Of a stretch of 64,000 nt of DNA, positions 1 through 9,450 are shown one piece after another. Made by a program: the position numbers and the translations under genes. The notes under the pieces were generated by a model. The model saw only the letters and a list, made by a program, of their open reading frames with translations, had not been told where the DNA came from and did not search any database. Source of the DNA: VAXT01 sp038040395 (GTDB lineage: Bacteria > Actinomycetota > Thermoleophilia > Gaiellales > Gaiellaceae). The DNA is taken from positions 124,001 to 188,000 of the forward strand of contig JBBPIJ010000003.1 in NCBI GenBank assembly GCA_038040395.1, read 5' to 3'. The first letter of the stretch is position 1. Every line of letters begins with the position of its first letter.

Positions 1-362
1 GTTCGCGAAAAGACTGCTTGGACATGAAGTTCGACTCCTTATGGGTTCGAGACTTGCCTACCTCGAAACACCCGAAGGAGGAACGAGAAGCTCATCTCAC
101 CGGACGGCGCGATTGCCGATCCGTGTTCACACAGTAGCACCAGGCCCGCGATTTGCAGCCAAAACGCGGCGGGAGCCCGAAATGGGACCCTGCCCGACCA
201 GCTAGACTGTGTCTACGTCTAACGCGAATCCGGTGGCGCGCCGCGCCCTCCGACTTCGTTGGGAGGTGCATTGCAAGCGGCTGATGGCCTGGATCAGAAC
301 GGAGTTGCCCAGTGGGCCGTCCTGCCGCGAACTGACAAGTATCGATCGAAGGAGAGGGACTG
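1..362. other. no supported gene
   Basis: The left edge has no reading frame with recognisable protein features. A purine-rich ribosome-binding site (GGAGAGGG) lies at its right end, just before the start at 363. Confidence 0.5.
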
Positions 363-629
363 ATGGCGTCGACTTCCAAACGACAACAAACGATGGCGAA
401 GCGGAACCGAGAACAGGCGGTCAGGGAGAAGCGCGAGTTGAAGCTGGCGAAGAAGCACGCCGCTGCGGCCGCCCGAAATGCGCCGCCGGAAGAGATCGAG
501 CTCTACGGGCCACTGTCGGAAAACGGTGCGTCCCCACCCGCGGACACGGATTTGCCGGAAGCACCGGCTGAGACAGGTTTGCCCGCACCACCGGCTGAGG
601 GAGACATCGATGACAGACCTCGTAACTGA
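363..629 (+). CDS. small charged hypothetical protein
   Basis: An 88-residue soluble protein. The N-terminal half is very basic and probably helical (KRNREQAVREKRELKLAKKH); the C-terminal half is rich in Pro, Ala and acidic residues and looks disordered. GGAGAGGG a few bases upstream supports the ATG at 363. Its last 20 bases overlap the start of the cold-shock-like gene in another frame, so the two are probably translated together. I do not recognise a family with an assigned function. The basic, helical composition would suit nucleic-acid or ribosome association, but that is inference. Confidence 0.65.
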   Translation: MASTSKRQQTMAKRNREQAVREKRELKLAKKHAAAAARNAPPEEIELYGPLSENGASPPADTDLPEAPAETGLPAPPAEGDIDDRPRN

Positions 630-924
630 GCTCGTGCTCGACCGAGGACAGGCAGCAGAAGAGACGCGCGGAACCATGATCTGGTTCAACGAGGAGAAGG
701 ATCACGGCTACATCTCGACCGAAGGCGGCGAGCGGCTGTACGTCGCCGGCACGGGTTTTGCGGGAGGCGTGCGGCCCAAGGGTCGCTGCGCCGGGCTCGC
801 AGTCACGTTTCGCGTGACGAAGGACGGAGGCGTTCGGCAGGCTGAGGAGACCACGCTGCTGACCGACGCTCCGAATCAGCGTGCGCGCAGGCGCCACGGC
901 GGCACCGGGCGCGGCCGCTTCTAG
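610..924 (+). CDS. cold-shock-domain-like protein
   Basis: A 104-residue protein. Residues ~20-75 resemble a cold-shock (S1-like OB) domain: GTMIWFNEEKDHGYISTEGG aligns with the usual GTVKWFN..KGYGFI RNP1 region. The second RNP motif (VFVH) is replaced by LYVAGTGF, so this is a divergent member. The tail is Arg/Gly-rich (RARRRHGGTGRGRF), typical of RNA-binding proteins. The ATG at 610 was chosen because GAGGGAG precedes it and the cold-shock homology begins shortly after. It overlaps the preceding gene by 20 bp. Likely role: single-stranded nucleic acid binding, by family inference. Confidence 0.7.
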   Translation: MTDLVTELVLDRGQAAEETRGTMIWFNEEKDHGYISTEGGERLYVAGTGFAGGVRPKGRCAGLAVTFRVTKDGGVRQAEETTLLTDAPNQRARRRHGGTGRGRF

Positions 925-1003
925 CCGGTAAGTGCTTTCCCGCACGGGGTCGACGGGCATCCCCGATGCTCCGGCAGGGCAGGTGATCGATCCTGTCTTC
1001 GAG

Positions 1004-2539
1004 ATGAGACGCCTGTTCGCATTCCTCTGCTTTGCCCTCGCTTCACTGGCGATTACGGGCGCGGGCGCTGCGACCCCCTCGTCCGCGGGTTTCGTCAAAT
1101 GGCGCTTCGAGGTCAGCGGCCAATACGTGTTGCACCGGCCGGTGGTTGGCCCCGACGGCGGAGTCGTCGTCGCGAGCTCCACTGGCAACGTGTACTCGCT
1201 GACCGCCGACGGCACTCTCCGTTGGGTGCGTTCCGCAGGTTCTGACGGGCTCTCGATCGGCGCAGACGGAACCGTCTATGTCGGATCCATGAACACGATC
1301 ACGGCGATTGCCCTGGACGGCTCGACCAGGTGGAGCTTCACCGAGCCCTCGGTTGGCCAGGGCGTAATCGCCGGACCGACGGTAGGGCCTGACGGCAACA
1401 TCTACGTAATCTCGGACTACGGTGGGCTCGGCGCGTTTGCGCTGTCGCCGGCCGGGCAGCTCCTCTGGAGCAATTCAGGAAGCCCCACGTTCGCGGAGAA
1501 CGGTCAAATCGGGGTCGAGATCGTTTTCGGTTCGGGCCTCCTCTACGCAGCCTTTGACGAGCGCACCCAAGGCCCGAGCACGATGTTCGGCCTCTCACTG
1601 GGAGGGACGCAGGATTGGGCGACAACGATGGGCGGCAGCGACGACCCGTTCATGCAGCAGCAGCGCCAGCCGGCGACCGGCTCGGACGGAAGCCTCTATC
1701 TGACGGCAATGGGCGGCGGGAACGGGTGGGGCCTGCGCCGCGTCGACTCGGGTAGCGGGAACGTCCTCTGGACCTACTCACCCTGGCCATCGAACGGGAT
1801 GTCGCCTCCGAGCGTAGGCCCGGACGGCTCGGTCTACTTCTCGCGAAGCCTCTCGTATCTCGAGTCGGTGACACCCGCCGGCCAGTCGCGTTGGACCTTC
1901 TCCGACGGCTCGATCATCGACCACCCAGCGGTAAGTCCCGACGGCAGCATCGTCGTCGCCGGGAATCGGCCGGGCTTCGGGCAGCCCGGATCCGTGCGCG
2001 GTTGGAACGCCTCGACTGGAGCGCTCTCCTGGCAGGTCGACCTACCCAATGAGAACGGCGGCTACCAGGTCCTTGAGACGCAGCCACGATTCTCGGCCGA
2101 CAGCGCCACGGCCTACTTCGGCACGGCCGTCCTCGGGGCCGACGATCCTCAGTACTCATTCCTCTACGCCGTGGACACCAGCGGCACCGGGGGTCCGCCA
2201 CCACCGCCACCTCCACCACCACCTCCACCACCGCCTCCACCTCCACCTCCACCACCGCCACCGCCACCGCCACCGCCTCCACCGCCGCCGCCACCACCAT
2301 CCCCGCCACTACCCCCGCCGCCACCACCACCTCCACCTCCGGCCCAATGCGTGGTGCCCAGAGTGGTCAACATGACGCTCAGTAGGGCCCGAGCGCGGAT
2401 CCGCAGCGCCGGATGCTCAGTCGGACGCGTCAAGCGTTCTCGCTCGAGGCACGTTGGACGGGTTATCGCCCAACGTCCTGGTCGCGGCGCAAAGCTGGCG
2501 CGAGGCGCTCGAGTGAATCTCACCATCGGCCGCCGGTAG
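1004..2539 (+). CDS. secreted PQQ-like beta-propeller with poly-proline linker and C-terminal PASTA domain
   Basis: About 511 residues. The start at 1004 gives a clear signal peptide (MRRLFAFLCFALASLAITGAGA), so the protein is exported. Residues ~30-400 are a PQQ/quinoprotein-type propeller with repeated 'GPDGGVVVASSTGNVYSLTADG'-like blades. A linker follows with more than 30 consecutive prolines, then S-PP-L and about ten more. The last ~65 residues (VPRVVNMTLSRARARIRSAGCSVG...) form a PASTA repeat, a fold known to bind peptidoglycan or muropeptides. A rigid proline rod carrying the propeller away from a wall-bound PASTA domain is the likely layout (inference). It shares the PASTA tail with the protein at 19210-20307. 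The proline codons are a mix of ccg, cca and cct, so the DNA is a low-complexity CCN repeat prone to length change. Confidence 0.85.
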   Translation: MRRLFAFLCFALASLAITGAGAATPSSAGFVKWRFEVSGQYVLHRPVVGPDGGVVVASSTGNVYSLTADGTLRWVRSAGSDGLSIGADGTVYVGSMNTITAIALDGSTRWSFTEPSVGQGVIAGPTVGPDGNIYVISDYGGLGAFALSPAGQLLWSNSGSPTFAENGQIGVEIVFGSGLLYAAFDERTQGPSTMFGLSLGGTQDWATTMGGSDDPFMQQQRQPATGSDGSLYLTAMGGGNGWGLRRVDSGSGNVLWTYSPWPSNGMSPPSVGPDGSVYFSRSLSYLESVTPAGQSRWTFSDGSIIDHPAVSPDGSIVVAGNRPGFGQPGSVRGWNASTGALSWQVDLPNENGGYQVLETQPRFSADSATAYFGTAVLGADDPQYSFLYAVDTSGTGGPPPPPPPPPPPPPPPPPPPPPPPPPPPPPPPPPPPSPPLPPPPPPPPPPAQCVVPRVVNMTLSRARARIRSAGCSVGRVKRSRSRHVGRVIAQRPGRGAKLARGARVNLTIGRR

Positions 2540-2598
2540 CTCTTTCTCCAACCGCTACCCCGTGGCTCCTCAGGTGGTTACGAGCCGGCGAGAATACG

Positions 2599-2859
2599 CT
2601 ACGCCGGCTGGGGAGCGCCGCGGGTGAGCAGCAGCATCGACACGAGCGGGCCTACGGTGACGAACAGGCAGAAGAGGTAGACGCCCGCAAGCTCGAGCCT
2701 GCCCGGCGCGACGTTGCGCTCGGCGGGCGAAGCGGCCGGTACGGGCCGCCTCAGCAGAGTCGGTAGCTGTTCACGGGCGAGCGAAGCGACCTCGGGTGGC
2801 GAGACGAGGATCAGCTCAGGGCTGATCGGGAGCATCTCGGCGGCAGCGAGGGCGGTCAC
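2599..2859 (-). CDS. small hypothetical protein with one membrane segment
   Basis: 86 residues from a GTG start, or 78 from an internal ATG. The C-terminal third (LAGVYLFCLFVTVGPLVSMLLL) is a convincing single transmembrane helix; the N-terminal part is soluble. It lies alone on the minus strand between two plus-strand genes. No family recognised. It could be a chance frame, but the membrane helix with flanking charges makes a real gene somewhat more likely. Confidence 0.45.
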   Translation of the reverse strand: MTALAAAEMLPISPELILVSPPEVASLAREQLPTLLRRPVPAASPAERNVAPGRLELAGVYLFCLFVTVGPLVSMLLLTRGAPQPA

Positions 2860-2969
2860 GACTGTGATCGATTCTCCGGCATCGCAGAACGCGGGCCATC
2901 ACCCGTTCAGGGGATTGGTCACGTCGATCCGACTAACGCCCGGCGGCGCTTGACCCGCTTTGTGCGCCG

Positions 2970-5105
2970 GTGTACAACCGGGGGGTGGCGGTGCCGGAGG
3001 ATCCCGGGCGCGCCCGCGGTCTGACGGTCGCTGCGCCAATTCCGCCCGCGGAGTTCGGCGGCGCGGGCCGGTTGAGTGCCGTCTACGCGGCGCTGCGGCT
3101 CGTCCACATCGGACGCGCGCCGGAGAACGACATCGTCGTCGACGACGTGCTCGTCTCGCGCAAGCACGCCGAGCTGCGCGGGAATCCCGTCTCGGGTTAC
3201 GAGCTCGTCGACCTCGGCAGCCACAACGGCACGTTCGTGAACGGCGTGCGAATCGAGAAGGCGCAGCTCGAGCAGCTCGACGTCGTCGGCATCGGGCGCG
3301 CCCAGTTCCGGCTCGTCGGGGACTCGCTCGAGGAGTACGTCGACACCGGCGAGATCAGCTTCGAGGCGCGCGGCGTGACCGTCCGCCTAGACGGCCATGT
3401 ACTCGTCGACGGCGTCGGGATCAGCCTGCACGAGCGTGCGCTTCTCGGCATCGTCGGACCGTCCGGCTGCGGGAAGTCCACGCTGCTTCACGCCCTCAGC
3501 GGCCGTCGCCCGGCGACCAGCGGCACCGTCCTCTACGACGGGCTCGACCTGTACGACCACTACGACGAGCTGCGCTCCCGGATCGGCTTCGTCCCGCAGG
3601 ACGACGTCCTCCACCGAGAGCTGCGCGCCGAGGCGCTGCTGGAATACGCGGCTGAGCTCGCGTTCCCGCCGGATGTGAGCGCCGCCGAGCGCTCGCAGCG
3701 GGTCGACGAGGTGCTGCTCGAGCTGGGTCTGGCGGATTGGCGCGACCTGCGTGTCGACCAGCTCTCGGGCGGCCAGCGGAAGCGGATCAGTGTGGCGCTC
3801 GCTCTGCTGACCAAGCCGTCACTCCTCTTCCTCGACGAGCCGACAACGGGCCTAGATCCGGGTTATGAGCGGACGCTGATGGAGCTTCTGCGCGGTCTCG
3901 CAGACGGCGGGCGCACGGTGATCGTCGTGACGCACAGCGTCCAGAGCCTTCGACTTTGCGACCGGACGCTCGTCCTCGCGCTGGGCGGCAAGCCCGCATA
4001 CTTCGGGCCGCCGCAGCTCGCGCCGACGTACTTCGGGCGGGACGACTTGCAGCAGGTGTTCCAGGAGCTGAGCGCTGGTCGCGACGTCGACTGGGCCGCG
4101 CGCTTCCGCGAGCACCCGGATCACGACCGTTACGGCGCCGACACCGGCGAGGCGCCGGTCGTGGAGGAGCGCCCGGTGCCGCTTGCGGAGCGCCGCGGGC
4201 CCTGGCTGAGGCAGTTCAAGACGATGACCCGGCGCAACGTTGAGCTGCTCGCAAGCGACCGCCGCAACCTCGCCCTGCTCGCGCTCCAGGCCCCCGCTCT
4301 CGGGCTGATCATGCTGGTTGCACTGCCTGCGGGCCAGCTGTCCGCTCCTCCCGACGGCGCTCTGCGGGTCGCCGCGAGGGGCGGGCTCGTGCTGCTCACG
4401 CTCGTGATGGCCGCGACCTGGCTCGGCGCCTCGAATGCGGTGCGCGAGATCGTCCGGGAGCTGCCGATCTTCCGCCGGGAGCGCGCGCTGGGCATCTCGA
4501 TCTCGGCGTATCTCAGCTCGAAGGCGTTGGTGCTCGGAACAGTCGTCGTCCTCCAGGCTCTGGTTCTGGTCGCTCTCGCGGCCGCGCGGCAGGGCGGGCC
4601 GTTCGACGCGGTCGCGCTCGGCTGGCCCTGGCTCGAGCTGGCGGCCGCGGTGGCTGCTGCCGGCCTCGCGGCAATGGCCCTCGGCCTGCTCGTCTCGGCG
4701 TTGTCCGGCCGGGTCGAGCGCGCGATGACCATCCTGCCGGTGCTGATCGTCGCCGAGGTGATCCTCGGAATGGGCGGGATCTCGCCCGAGATGGTGTCGA
4801 AGCCGGTCATCAAACAGCTCTCGTACGTCGCGGGCACGCAATGGGGATTCTCGGCGGCGGCGTCGACCGCGGGGCTGAACGACCTCGAGCCCCTCAACGG
4901 TCTCAGCCGGACGGTGCCGACCCTCGAGCTGTCCGATCCAACGAAGGCGGCTCAGGGCTTCGCGAAGGCCTATCGCGGTGAGGCGCGCTGGGATCACACG
5001 GCGACGGCGTGGGGGACGAGCATGCTCGCGTTGCTCGGGCTGACCGTCGTCACGCTCGCCGGTGCCGGTCTGGCACTGCGCCGCGCCGATCGGCGGCGTC
5101 CGTGA
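2970..5105 (+). CDS. FHA-domain ABC transporter, ATPase-permease fusion (ABCG type)
   Basis: 711 residues. Residues ~35-115 are an FHA phosphothreonine-binding domain (GRAPENDIVVDD, SRKHAELR, GSHNGTFVNG). Residues ~125-350 are an ABC ATPase with Walker A GPSGCGKST, signature LSGGQRKR, Walker B LLFLDEPTTGLD and the switch His in VVTHS. Residues ~410-705 form an ABC2-type permease with about six hydrophobic segments. This order (FHA, ATPase, permease) is that of the ABCG-like FHA transporters common in actinobacteria, whose activity is thought to be linked to Ser/Thr kinase signalling. Substrate unknown. GTG starts at 2970, 2985 and 2991 are all possible. The stop overlaps the GTG of the next gene by GTGA, so the two are probably co-translated. 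Confidence 0.92.
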   Translation: MYNRGVAVPEDPGRARGLTVAAPIPPAEFGGAGRLSAVYAALRLVHIGRAPENDIVVDDVLVSRKHAELRGNPVSGYELVDLGSHNGTFVNGVRIEKAQLEQLDVVGIGRAQFRLVGDSLEEYVDTGEISFEARGVTVRLDGHVLVDGVGISLHERALLGIVGPSGCGKSTLLHALSGRRPATSGTVLYDGLDLYDHYDELRSRIGFVPQDDVLHRELRAEALLEYAAELAFPPDVSAAERSQRVDEVLLELGLADWRDLRVDQLSGGQRKRISVALALLTKPSLLFLDEPTTGLDPGYERTLMELLRGLADGGRTVIVVTHSVQSLRLCDRTLVLALGGKPAYFGPPQLAPTYFGRDDLQQVFQELSAGRDVDWAARFREHPDHDRYGADTGEAPVVEERPVPLAERRGPWLRQFKTMTRRNVELLASDRRNLALLALQAPALGLIMLVALPAGQLSAPPDGALRVAARGGLVLLTLVMAATWLGASNAVREIVRELPIFRRERALGISISAYLSSKALVLGTVVVLQALVLVALAAARQGGPFDAVALGWPWLELAAAVAAAGLAAMALGLLVSALSGRVERAMTILPVLIVAEVILGMGGISPEMVSKPVIKQLSYVAGTQWGFSAAASTAGLNDLEPLNGLSRTVPTLELSDPTKAAQGFAKAYRGEARWDHTATAWGTSMLALLGLTVVTLAGAGLALRRADRRRP

Positions 5106-5950
5106 AGGCGTTCGCGTCGGCGGGAGCGATCGCGCTGGCAATCATTGCGTTCGGCTGCGGCGGGCAGCGATCCGTGGCGCCGGTGACGCACTGGAAGCCG
5201 CCCGCGGTGTGCGAGCGGGGCGCAGCGGGCTGCGTTCCGCTCGTCGCAGCGGAGATGACGCGCCGCTACCGGCGGCTCGCGGCGTCCTGCGATCACGACG
5301 CCGCGTTCGCGCTCATGTACCTGCGCGTGACGGAGGCGGTCGGGCGCGATGCGGGCTTCGCCGACGAGAAGTATCTCGCCCGCCTCGATTCGACGTTCGC
5401 CGCGTTCTACTTCCGGGCTTTCGACGAATGGCGCGCCGGCCGAACCGAAGCGGTGCCGCTGGCGTGGCAGATCGCCTTCCAGGCTGCCGGCCGCGGCCGC
5501 GCATCCGGGATCGGCGACCTCCTGCTCGGGATGAACGCGCACATCAGCCGTGATCTCCCGTTCGCCGTCGCCGCCGTCGGACTGAAGCGCCCGGCGGGTC
5601 GCCGCTCGTTCGAGCAGGTGAACGCGCTGCTCGAGCGGGTTGCGCAGCCGATGCTCCGCGAGCAGGCTCGGCTCTTCGACCCGACGGTGACGAACTTCGC
5701 GCTGCCCGTCCTCTCCGCTAACCCGGGAACACTCGGAGCGGTCCTCACAGGTTGGCGGGACACGGCAATGCGCGACGCCGAACGGCTGCTCCGCGCGAAG
5801 ACCCCCGAGGCTCGCGCGGCGGCCGCGGAGTCGATCGAGCGTACTGCGACGACGCGTGCCGCCCTGATCGCAGCGGCGACCTCACGTGTGCCCTACTCGC
5901 CCGCCGGCAAGGCGCGCGAGACGTTCTGCCAGGCGCACCGCCTCCCTTAG
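5102..5950 (+). CDS. putative lipoprotein, DUF5995-like
   Basis: About 282 residues from the GTG at 5102, which overlaps the stop of the FHA-ABC gene by four bases. The N-terminus (MKAFASAGAIALAIIAFGCGG) is a signal peptide with a lipobox-like Cys, so the protein is probably anchored outside the membrane. The body contains YFRAFDEWRAGRTEAVPLAWQIAF and LLLGMNAHISRDLPFAV, which resemble the DUF5995 family, whose function is unknown. Translational coupling suggests it works with the transporter. Only the signal peptide and the coupling are seen directly. Confidence 0.75.
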   Translation: MKAFASAGAIALAIIAFGCGGQRSVAPVTHWKPPAVCERGAAGCVPLVAAEMTRRYRRLAASCDHDAAFALMYLRVTEAVGRDAGFADEKYLARLDSTFAAFYFRAFDEWRAGRTEAVPLAWQIAFQAAGRGRASGIGDLLLGMNAHISRDLPFAVAAVGLKRPAGRRSFEQVNALLERVAQPMLREQARLFDPTVTNFALPVLSANPGTLGAVLTGWRDTAMRDAERLLRAKTPEARAAAAESIERTATTRAALIAAATSRVPYSPAGKARETFCQAHRLP

Positions 5951-5959
5951 CCCAGACCG

Positions 5960-8422
5960 ATGCGCGATCTCCCCTCCGGAACCGTCACCTTGCTCTTCAC
6001 GGACGTCGAAGGGTCGACCTCGCTCCTGAACCGTCTCGGGGACGGCTATGCGGACGTTCTCGCGGAACATCGACGGATCCTTCGTTCCGCGTTCGCCGAG
6101 CGCGGTGGCGTCGAGGTGGACACGCAGGGAGACGCGTTCTTCTACGCGTTCACGCGGGCGGGCGATGCCGTCGAGGCTGCGGGCGAAGGGCAGGCGGGCC
6201 TGGCCGACGGCCCGCTCCGGGTACGGATCGGCGTTCACACCGGCGAGCCGCTCCTCGTAGCCGAGGGCTATGTGGGAATCGACGTCCACAGGGCCGCGCG
6301 TATCGCCGGCGCCGCCCACGGGGGGCAGGTCGTGATCTCGCAGACGACGCGCGACCTGGTCGACGGCGACTCCGAGCTCCACGATCTCGGAGTGCATCGC
6401 CTGAAGGACCTGACCGCGCCCGAACGCCTCTATCAACTGGGGGCCGGCGAGTTCCCTCCGCTCCGCACGATCGATGCGACGAATCTCCCCGTCACCGCGA
6501 GCCCGCTCCTCGGTAGAGAGGAGGAGCTGGAGCAGCTCGTGGCTCTCCTTACGGACGGGACGCGCCTCGTGACGGTCACGGGCCCCGGAGGAACCGGTAA
6601 GACGCGCCTCGCGCTTCAGGTCGCGGCCGAGCTGGTCGGCACGGTCTCCGACGGAGTGTTCTGGGTCCCTCTCGCCGGCCTGACCGATCCCGGGCTCGTC
6701 TTGCCGGAGATCGCGCGGATGCTGCCTGCCCGCGACGACCTTGTCGGCTATCTGCGCGGAAAGCGGGTGCTGCTGCTGCTCGACAACTTCGAGCACCTGC
6801 TCGAGGCGGCGCCCGACCTCGCATCGCTCCTCGCCTCGGCGAACGGGCTGCGCGTGATCGTCACGAGCCGAGCCCCGCTGCGGATTTCCGGGGAGCAGGA
6901 GTACCCGCTCGAGCCGCTGCCTCCGGAGGATGCGATGACGCTGTTCCTGGAACGAGCCCGGGGGGTCGGGAAAGATCTCGCGCCCGATCCGACGATCGAG
7001 GCGATCTGTCGCAGCCTGGACGGCCTGCCGCTCGCCATCGAGCTCGCCGCTGCGCGCACGAAGCTCATGAGCCCCGAGGCGCTCCTGGAGCGCCTCGATC
7101 GCGCCCTGTCCGTCCTCACGGGTGGCGCGCGCGACGCCCCCGAACGCCAACGAACCCTCCGCGCGACCATCGAATGGAGCCACGACCTCCTCGATGAGGA
7201 GACGAAACGCCTCTTCGCCCGTCTGTCTGTCTTCGTCGGGAGCTTTCCTCTCGGAGCCGCCGAAGAGGTCTGCGACGCAGACCTGGACACCCTGGCAGCG
7301 CTCGTAGACCTCAGTCTGCTGAAGCCCATAGCCGACGATCGCTTCCTGATGCTGGAGACGATCCGGGAGCTCGCCGCCGAGAAGCTCGAGGCGTCAGGCG
7401 AGGCCGACGAGCTACGCCGCCGCCATGCAAATGCATTTCGCTCGCTTGCCGCCGATTGCTATGCGAGGCGCGTCGACGCGGAAGCCGAATGCTCGGAGCT
7501 TCTCGAATCCGACCACGACGACCTCCGCGCCGCGCTCGAGTGGCTCGCTGCCCACGACCCGGAGGCCGAGCTGGAGCTGGCCGGCGCCCTGGGGTGGTTC
7601 TGGCTCTCTCACTCGCATCTTCCTGAAGGCAGACGGCGACTCACCGACGCGCTCGCCCGATCGCGCGGAGCGGATCGCGTCCGGGCTACGGCGCTCACCG
7701 CCGCCGGGGGGATCGCGGGCTGGCAAGGCGATGCCGACCGCGGCCCCGCCTGGCTCGACGAAGGCATCGCCCTGTGGCGCGAGCTCGGGGAAGTCGCGGA
7801 GCTGGCATACGCCCTCGAGACGCTCGGTTGGGCTCTCTTCGCCGTCGGCGAGAACTTGCCCTCGCTCGCCGCGTTCGAAGAGAGTCTCGAGCTCCGGCGC
7901 AGCTCCGGCGACGGGCTCGGCGAGATGCGTTCTCTCAGCGGTGTCTGCCAGGTGTTGGTCGCCGAGGGCGAGGTCGATCGCGCCGAGCCGCTCTCGAAGG
8001 AGCTGCTCGAGCTGGCCCGCAAGCGAGGCGAGCCGCGGGCGGAGCACTTCGGCCACCATTTCCTGGGCGACTGCGCGCTGATCCGCGGCGACTGTGACGA
8101 GGCCGAGGACCTGTACAGGGCGAGCCTGCAGGCAGCGCTTCCGCTCGGAGATCTCCTGGAGACGAGCTTCGAGGTGCAGGGCGTCGCCATGTCGGCGGCG
8201 GGGAAGGGCGATTGGGCGCGCGGCGTCCGCCTGGCCGCGGCAGGTGCCGCTCTCTGGGACTCGATCGGCTCCACATTGTCGGTGCCTTTCTGGAACGCGC
8301 TCCTCGACCGTTACATCGCTCCCGCCCGCGAGAAGCTGGGCTCTGAGGGGGACGCGGTCTGGGCCGAGGGCTACGCGATGCCATTCGACGATGCCGTGTC
8401 GCTGGCCCTCGACTCTGGTTGA
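5960..8422 (+). CDS. class III cyclase-like / NB-ARC ATPase / TPR regulator (copy 1)
   Basis: 820 residues starting MRDLPSGT. Residues ~1-165 are a class III nucleotidyl cyclase domain: metal Asp in FTDVEGST (Asp15) and in TQGD (Asp58), and the Arg of VHRAARI (Arg113). The position usually holding the adenine-selecting Lys reads Asp (EVDTQGD), and the transition-state Asn is His (H110). Residues ~180-420 are an AP-ATPase/NB-ARC-like STAND module (P-loop GPGGTGKT at ~208, Walker B LLLLDNF at ~271). The rest is alpha-helical TPR-like repeat. It resembles mycobacterial Rv0386/Rv2488c-type proteins but has no C-terminal LuxR helix-turn-helix. It starts 10 bp after the lipoprotein gene. It is the first of five paralogs here and one of two that lie outside the repeat array. 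Probable role: ligand-sensing signal ATPase; whether it makes a cyclic nucleotide is doubtful. Confidence 0.9.
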   Translation: MRDLPSGTVTLLFTDVEGSTSLLNRLGDGYADVLAEHRRILRSAFAERGGVEVDTQGDAFFYAFTRAGDAVEAAGEGQAGLADGPLRVRIGVHTGEPLLVAEGYVGIDVHRAARIAGAAHGGQVVISQTTRDLVDGDSELHDLGVHRLKDLTAPERLYQLGAGEFPPLRTIDATNLPVTASPLLGREEELEQLVALLTDGTRLVTVTGPGGTGKTRLALQVAAELVGTVSDGVFWVPLAGLTDPGLVLPEIARMLPARDDLVGYLRGKRVLLLLDNFEHLLEAAPDLASLLASANGLRVIVTSRAPLRISGEQEYPLEPLPPEDAMTLFLERARGVGKDLAPDPTIEAICRSLDGLPLAIELAAARTKLMSPEALLERLDRALSVLTGGARDAPERQRTLRATIEWSHDLLDEETKRLFARLSVFVGSFPLGAAEEVCDADLDTLAALVDLSLLKPIADDRFLMLETIRELAAEKLEASGEADELRRRHANAFRSLAADCYARRVDAEAECSELLESDHDDLRAALEWLAAHDPEAELELAGALGWFWLSHSHLPEGRRRLTDALARSRGADRVRATALTAAGGIAGWQGDADRGPAWLDEGIALWRELGEVAELAYALETLGWALFAVGENLPSLAAFEESLELRRSSGDGLGEMRSLSGVCQVLVAEGEVDRAEPLSKELLELARKRGEPRAEHFGHHFLGDCALIRGDCDEAEDLYRASLQAALPLGDLLETSFEVQGVAMSAAGKGDWARGVRLAAAGAALWDSIGSTLSVPFWNALLDRYIAPAREKLGSEGDAVWAEGYAMPFDDAVSLALDSG

Positions 8423-8447
8423 GCATTTTGGGGGGGCGCCGCACGGC

Positions 8448-9092
8448 TCAGCCCGCACGGGCGTGAAAGCGCTCTAGCTCTCCAGCCACGAGCAGCGCGC
8501 ACGCTCTTGCGCCCGGGAGCGGCAGCGCACGGCCGCCCGCGCGAAGTGCGATCCCGTGGAACGCGCGCGGGATCAGCCTGTACTCACCGTCGACGCCAAG
8601 CGCCCGCGCCCGCTCATAGCCGCGGCGGGAGGTTGTTGGGCTCACTCCAGGAATGCCCGGCAGCGGGCGATCGAGCATCCCGTGGATCACCGTGAACCGC
8701 CGACCGCGCAATGTCTCGAGCGAGAGCCGGTCGGGAATCCACGGGGCCAGCCCGAGGACGGTCTCGACTGTCGGTTCGTCGGCGGCCTGAATCGCGACGC
8801 CGCCGCCCATGGAGAAGCCCAGGAGCAGTGTCCGTGCCGCGCCTGCGTCACGTACGGCTGAACGCGCGTCTTCGACGCACCAGTCCCACCTGTTCCAGGA
8901 CTTGATCCGGTACTTGACCTCGGCGAAGCCGAGCTCTGGGAATCGAGGCGCGAGTTGTCGCACGAGCCACTCGATCGATGCGCTCCAGGTTCCGGCCACC
9001 GCGCCGGCCTGACCGCCGTTCACGCAGACGACAGCCGCGCGTTCGGTCGGCCCCGTTACCCGCATCTCCGCGCCTGTGGTCAGTCGCCCCAT
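8448..9092 (-). CDS. alpha/beta-hydrolase family protein
   Basis: About 214 residues from the ATG at 9092. A nucleophile elbow, GFSMGGGVA, follows LLL, as in dienelactone-hydrolase-like and esterase folds. Later, WIPDRLSLETLRGRRFTVIHGMLDR fits the strand carrying the acid residue, and PRAFHGIAL gives a candidate catalytic His. A longer frame reaches 9209 but would run into the divergent methyltransferase stub, so the internal start is preferred. It converges with the cyclase gene that ends at 8422. Substrate unknown. Confidence 0.75.
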   Translation of the reverse strand: MGRLTTGAEMRVTGPTERAAVVCVNGGQAGAVAGTWSASIEWLVRQLAPRFPELGFAEVKYRIKSWNRWDWCVEDARSAVRDAGAARTLLLGFSMGGGVAIQAADEPTVETVLGLAPWIPDRLSLETLRGRRFTVIHGMLDRPLPGIPGVSPTTSRRGYERARALGVDGEYRLIPRAFHGIALRAGGRALPLPGARACALLVAGELERFHARAG

Positions 9093-9174
9093 AAGGCAAT
9101 TACACGTCAGATCAGATGCGTTCGTCGCGGATAAAACGGCGAAAAGGTGGCCGGCTCCTGCCGCTGCGACCTCT

Positions 9175-9450
9175 ATGGAATCGGATTCCCCCATCGAGCC
9201 GCCGGTCATCTACCAGCACCCGTTGGCGTACCTGCTCGGACTGGACGGAGTCGCACTGCTTCACGCGTTCGCTGGGGACCATGACCGCGAGTTCACCACG
9301 ACTCGCTTCGACGAGATCCGGGCGCTCCTGGACTTCCTCGAGGAACTGGGCGACGGGGTGACGGTGGAGGCGATCTCAACGGAGGAGGGATACAGCAGTT
9401 GGGCCGAGGGCTACGCGATGCTGAGTTGGCTCACGAAACCGCGTACGTGA
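9175..9450 (+). pseudogene. truncated SAM-dependent methyltransferase (N-terminal stub)
   Basis: 91 codons beginning MESDSPIEPPVIYQHPLAYL. They match the first ~80 codons of the methyltransferase at 11478 almost residue for residue (IYQHPLAYLLGLDG, LLHAFAGDHDRE, FTTTRFDEIRALLD, GYSSWAEGYAM). The frame then runs into unrelated sequence and stops inside the 3' end of the opposite-strand gene at 9431. The SAM-binding domain is missing, so it cannot be a working methyltransferase. Confidence 0.75.

Noticed and set aside
2164..2526. Minus-strand poly-glycine reading frame
   Set aside because: It is the complement of the poly-proline linker of the propeller gene, with no start or other features of its own.
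3852..5141. Long minus-strand frame opposite the ABC transporter
   Set aside because: Rich in Arg, Gln and His and exactly antisense to a well-supported gene. Such shadows are common in GC-rich DNA and are seen opposite most large genes here.
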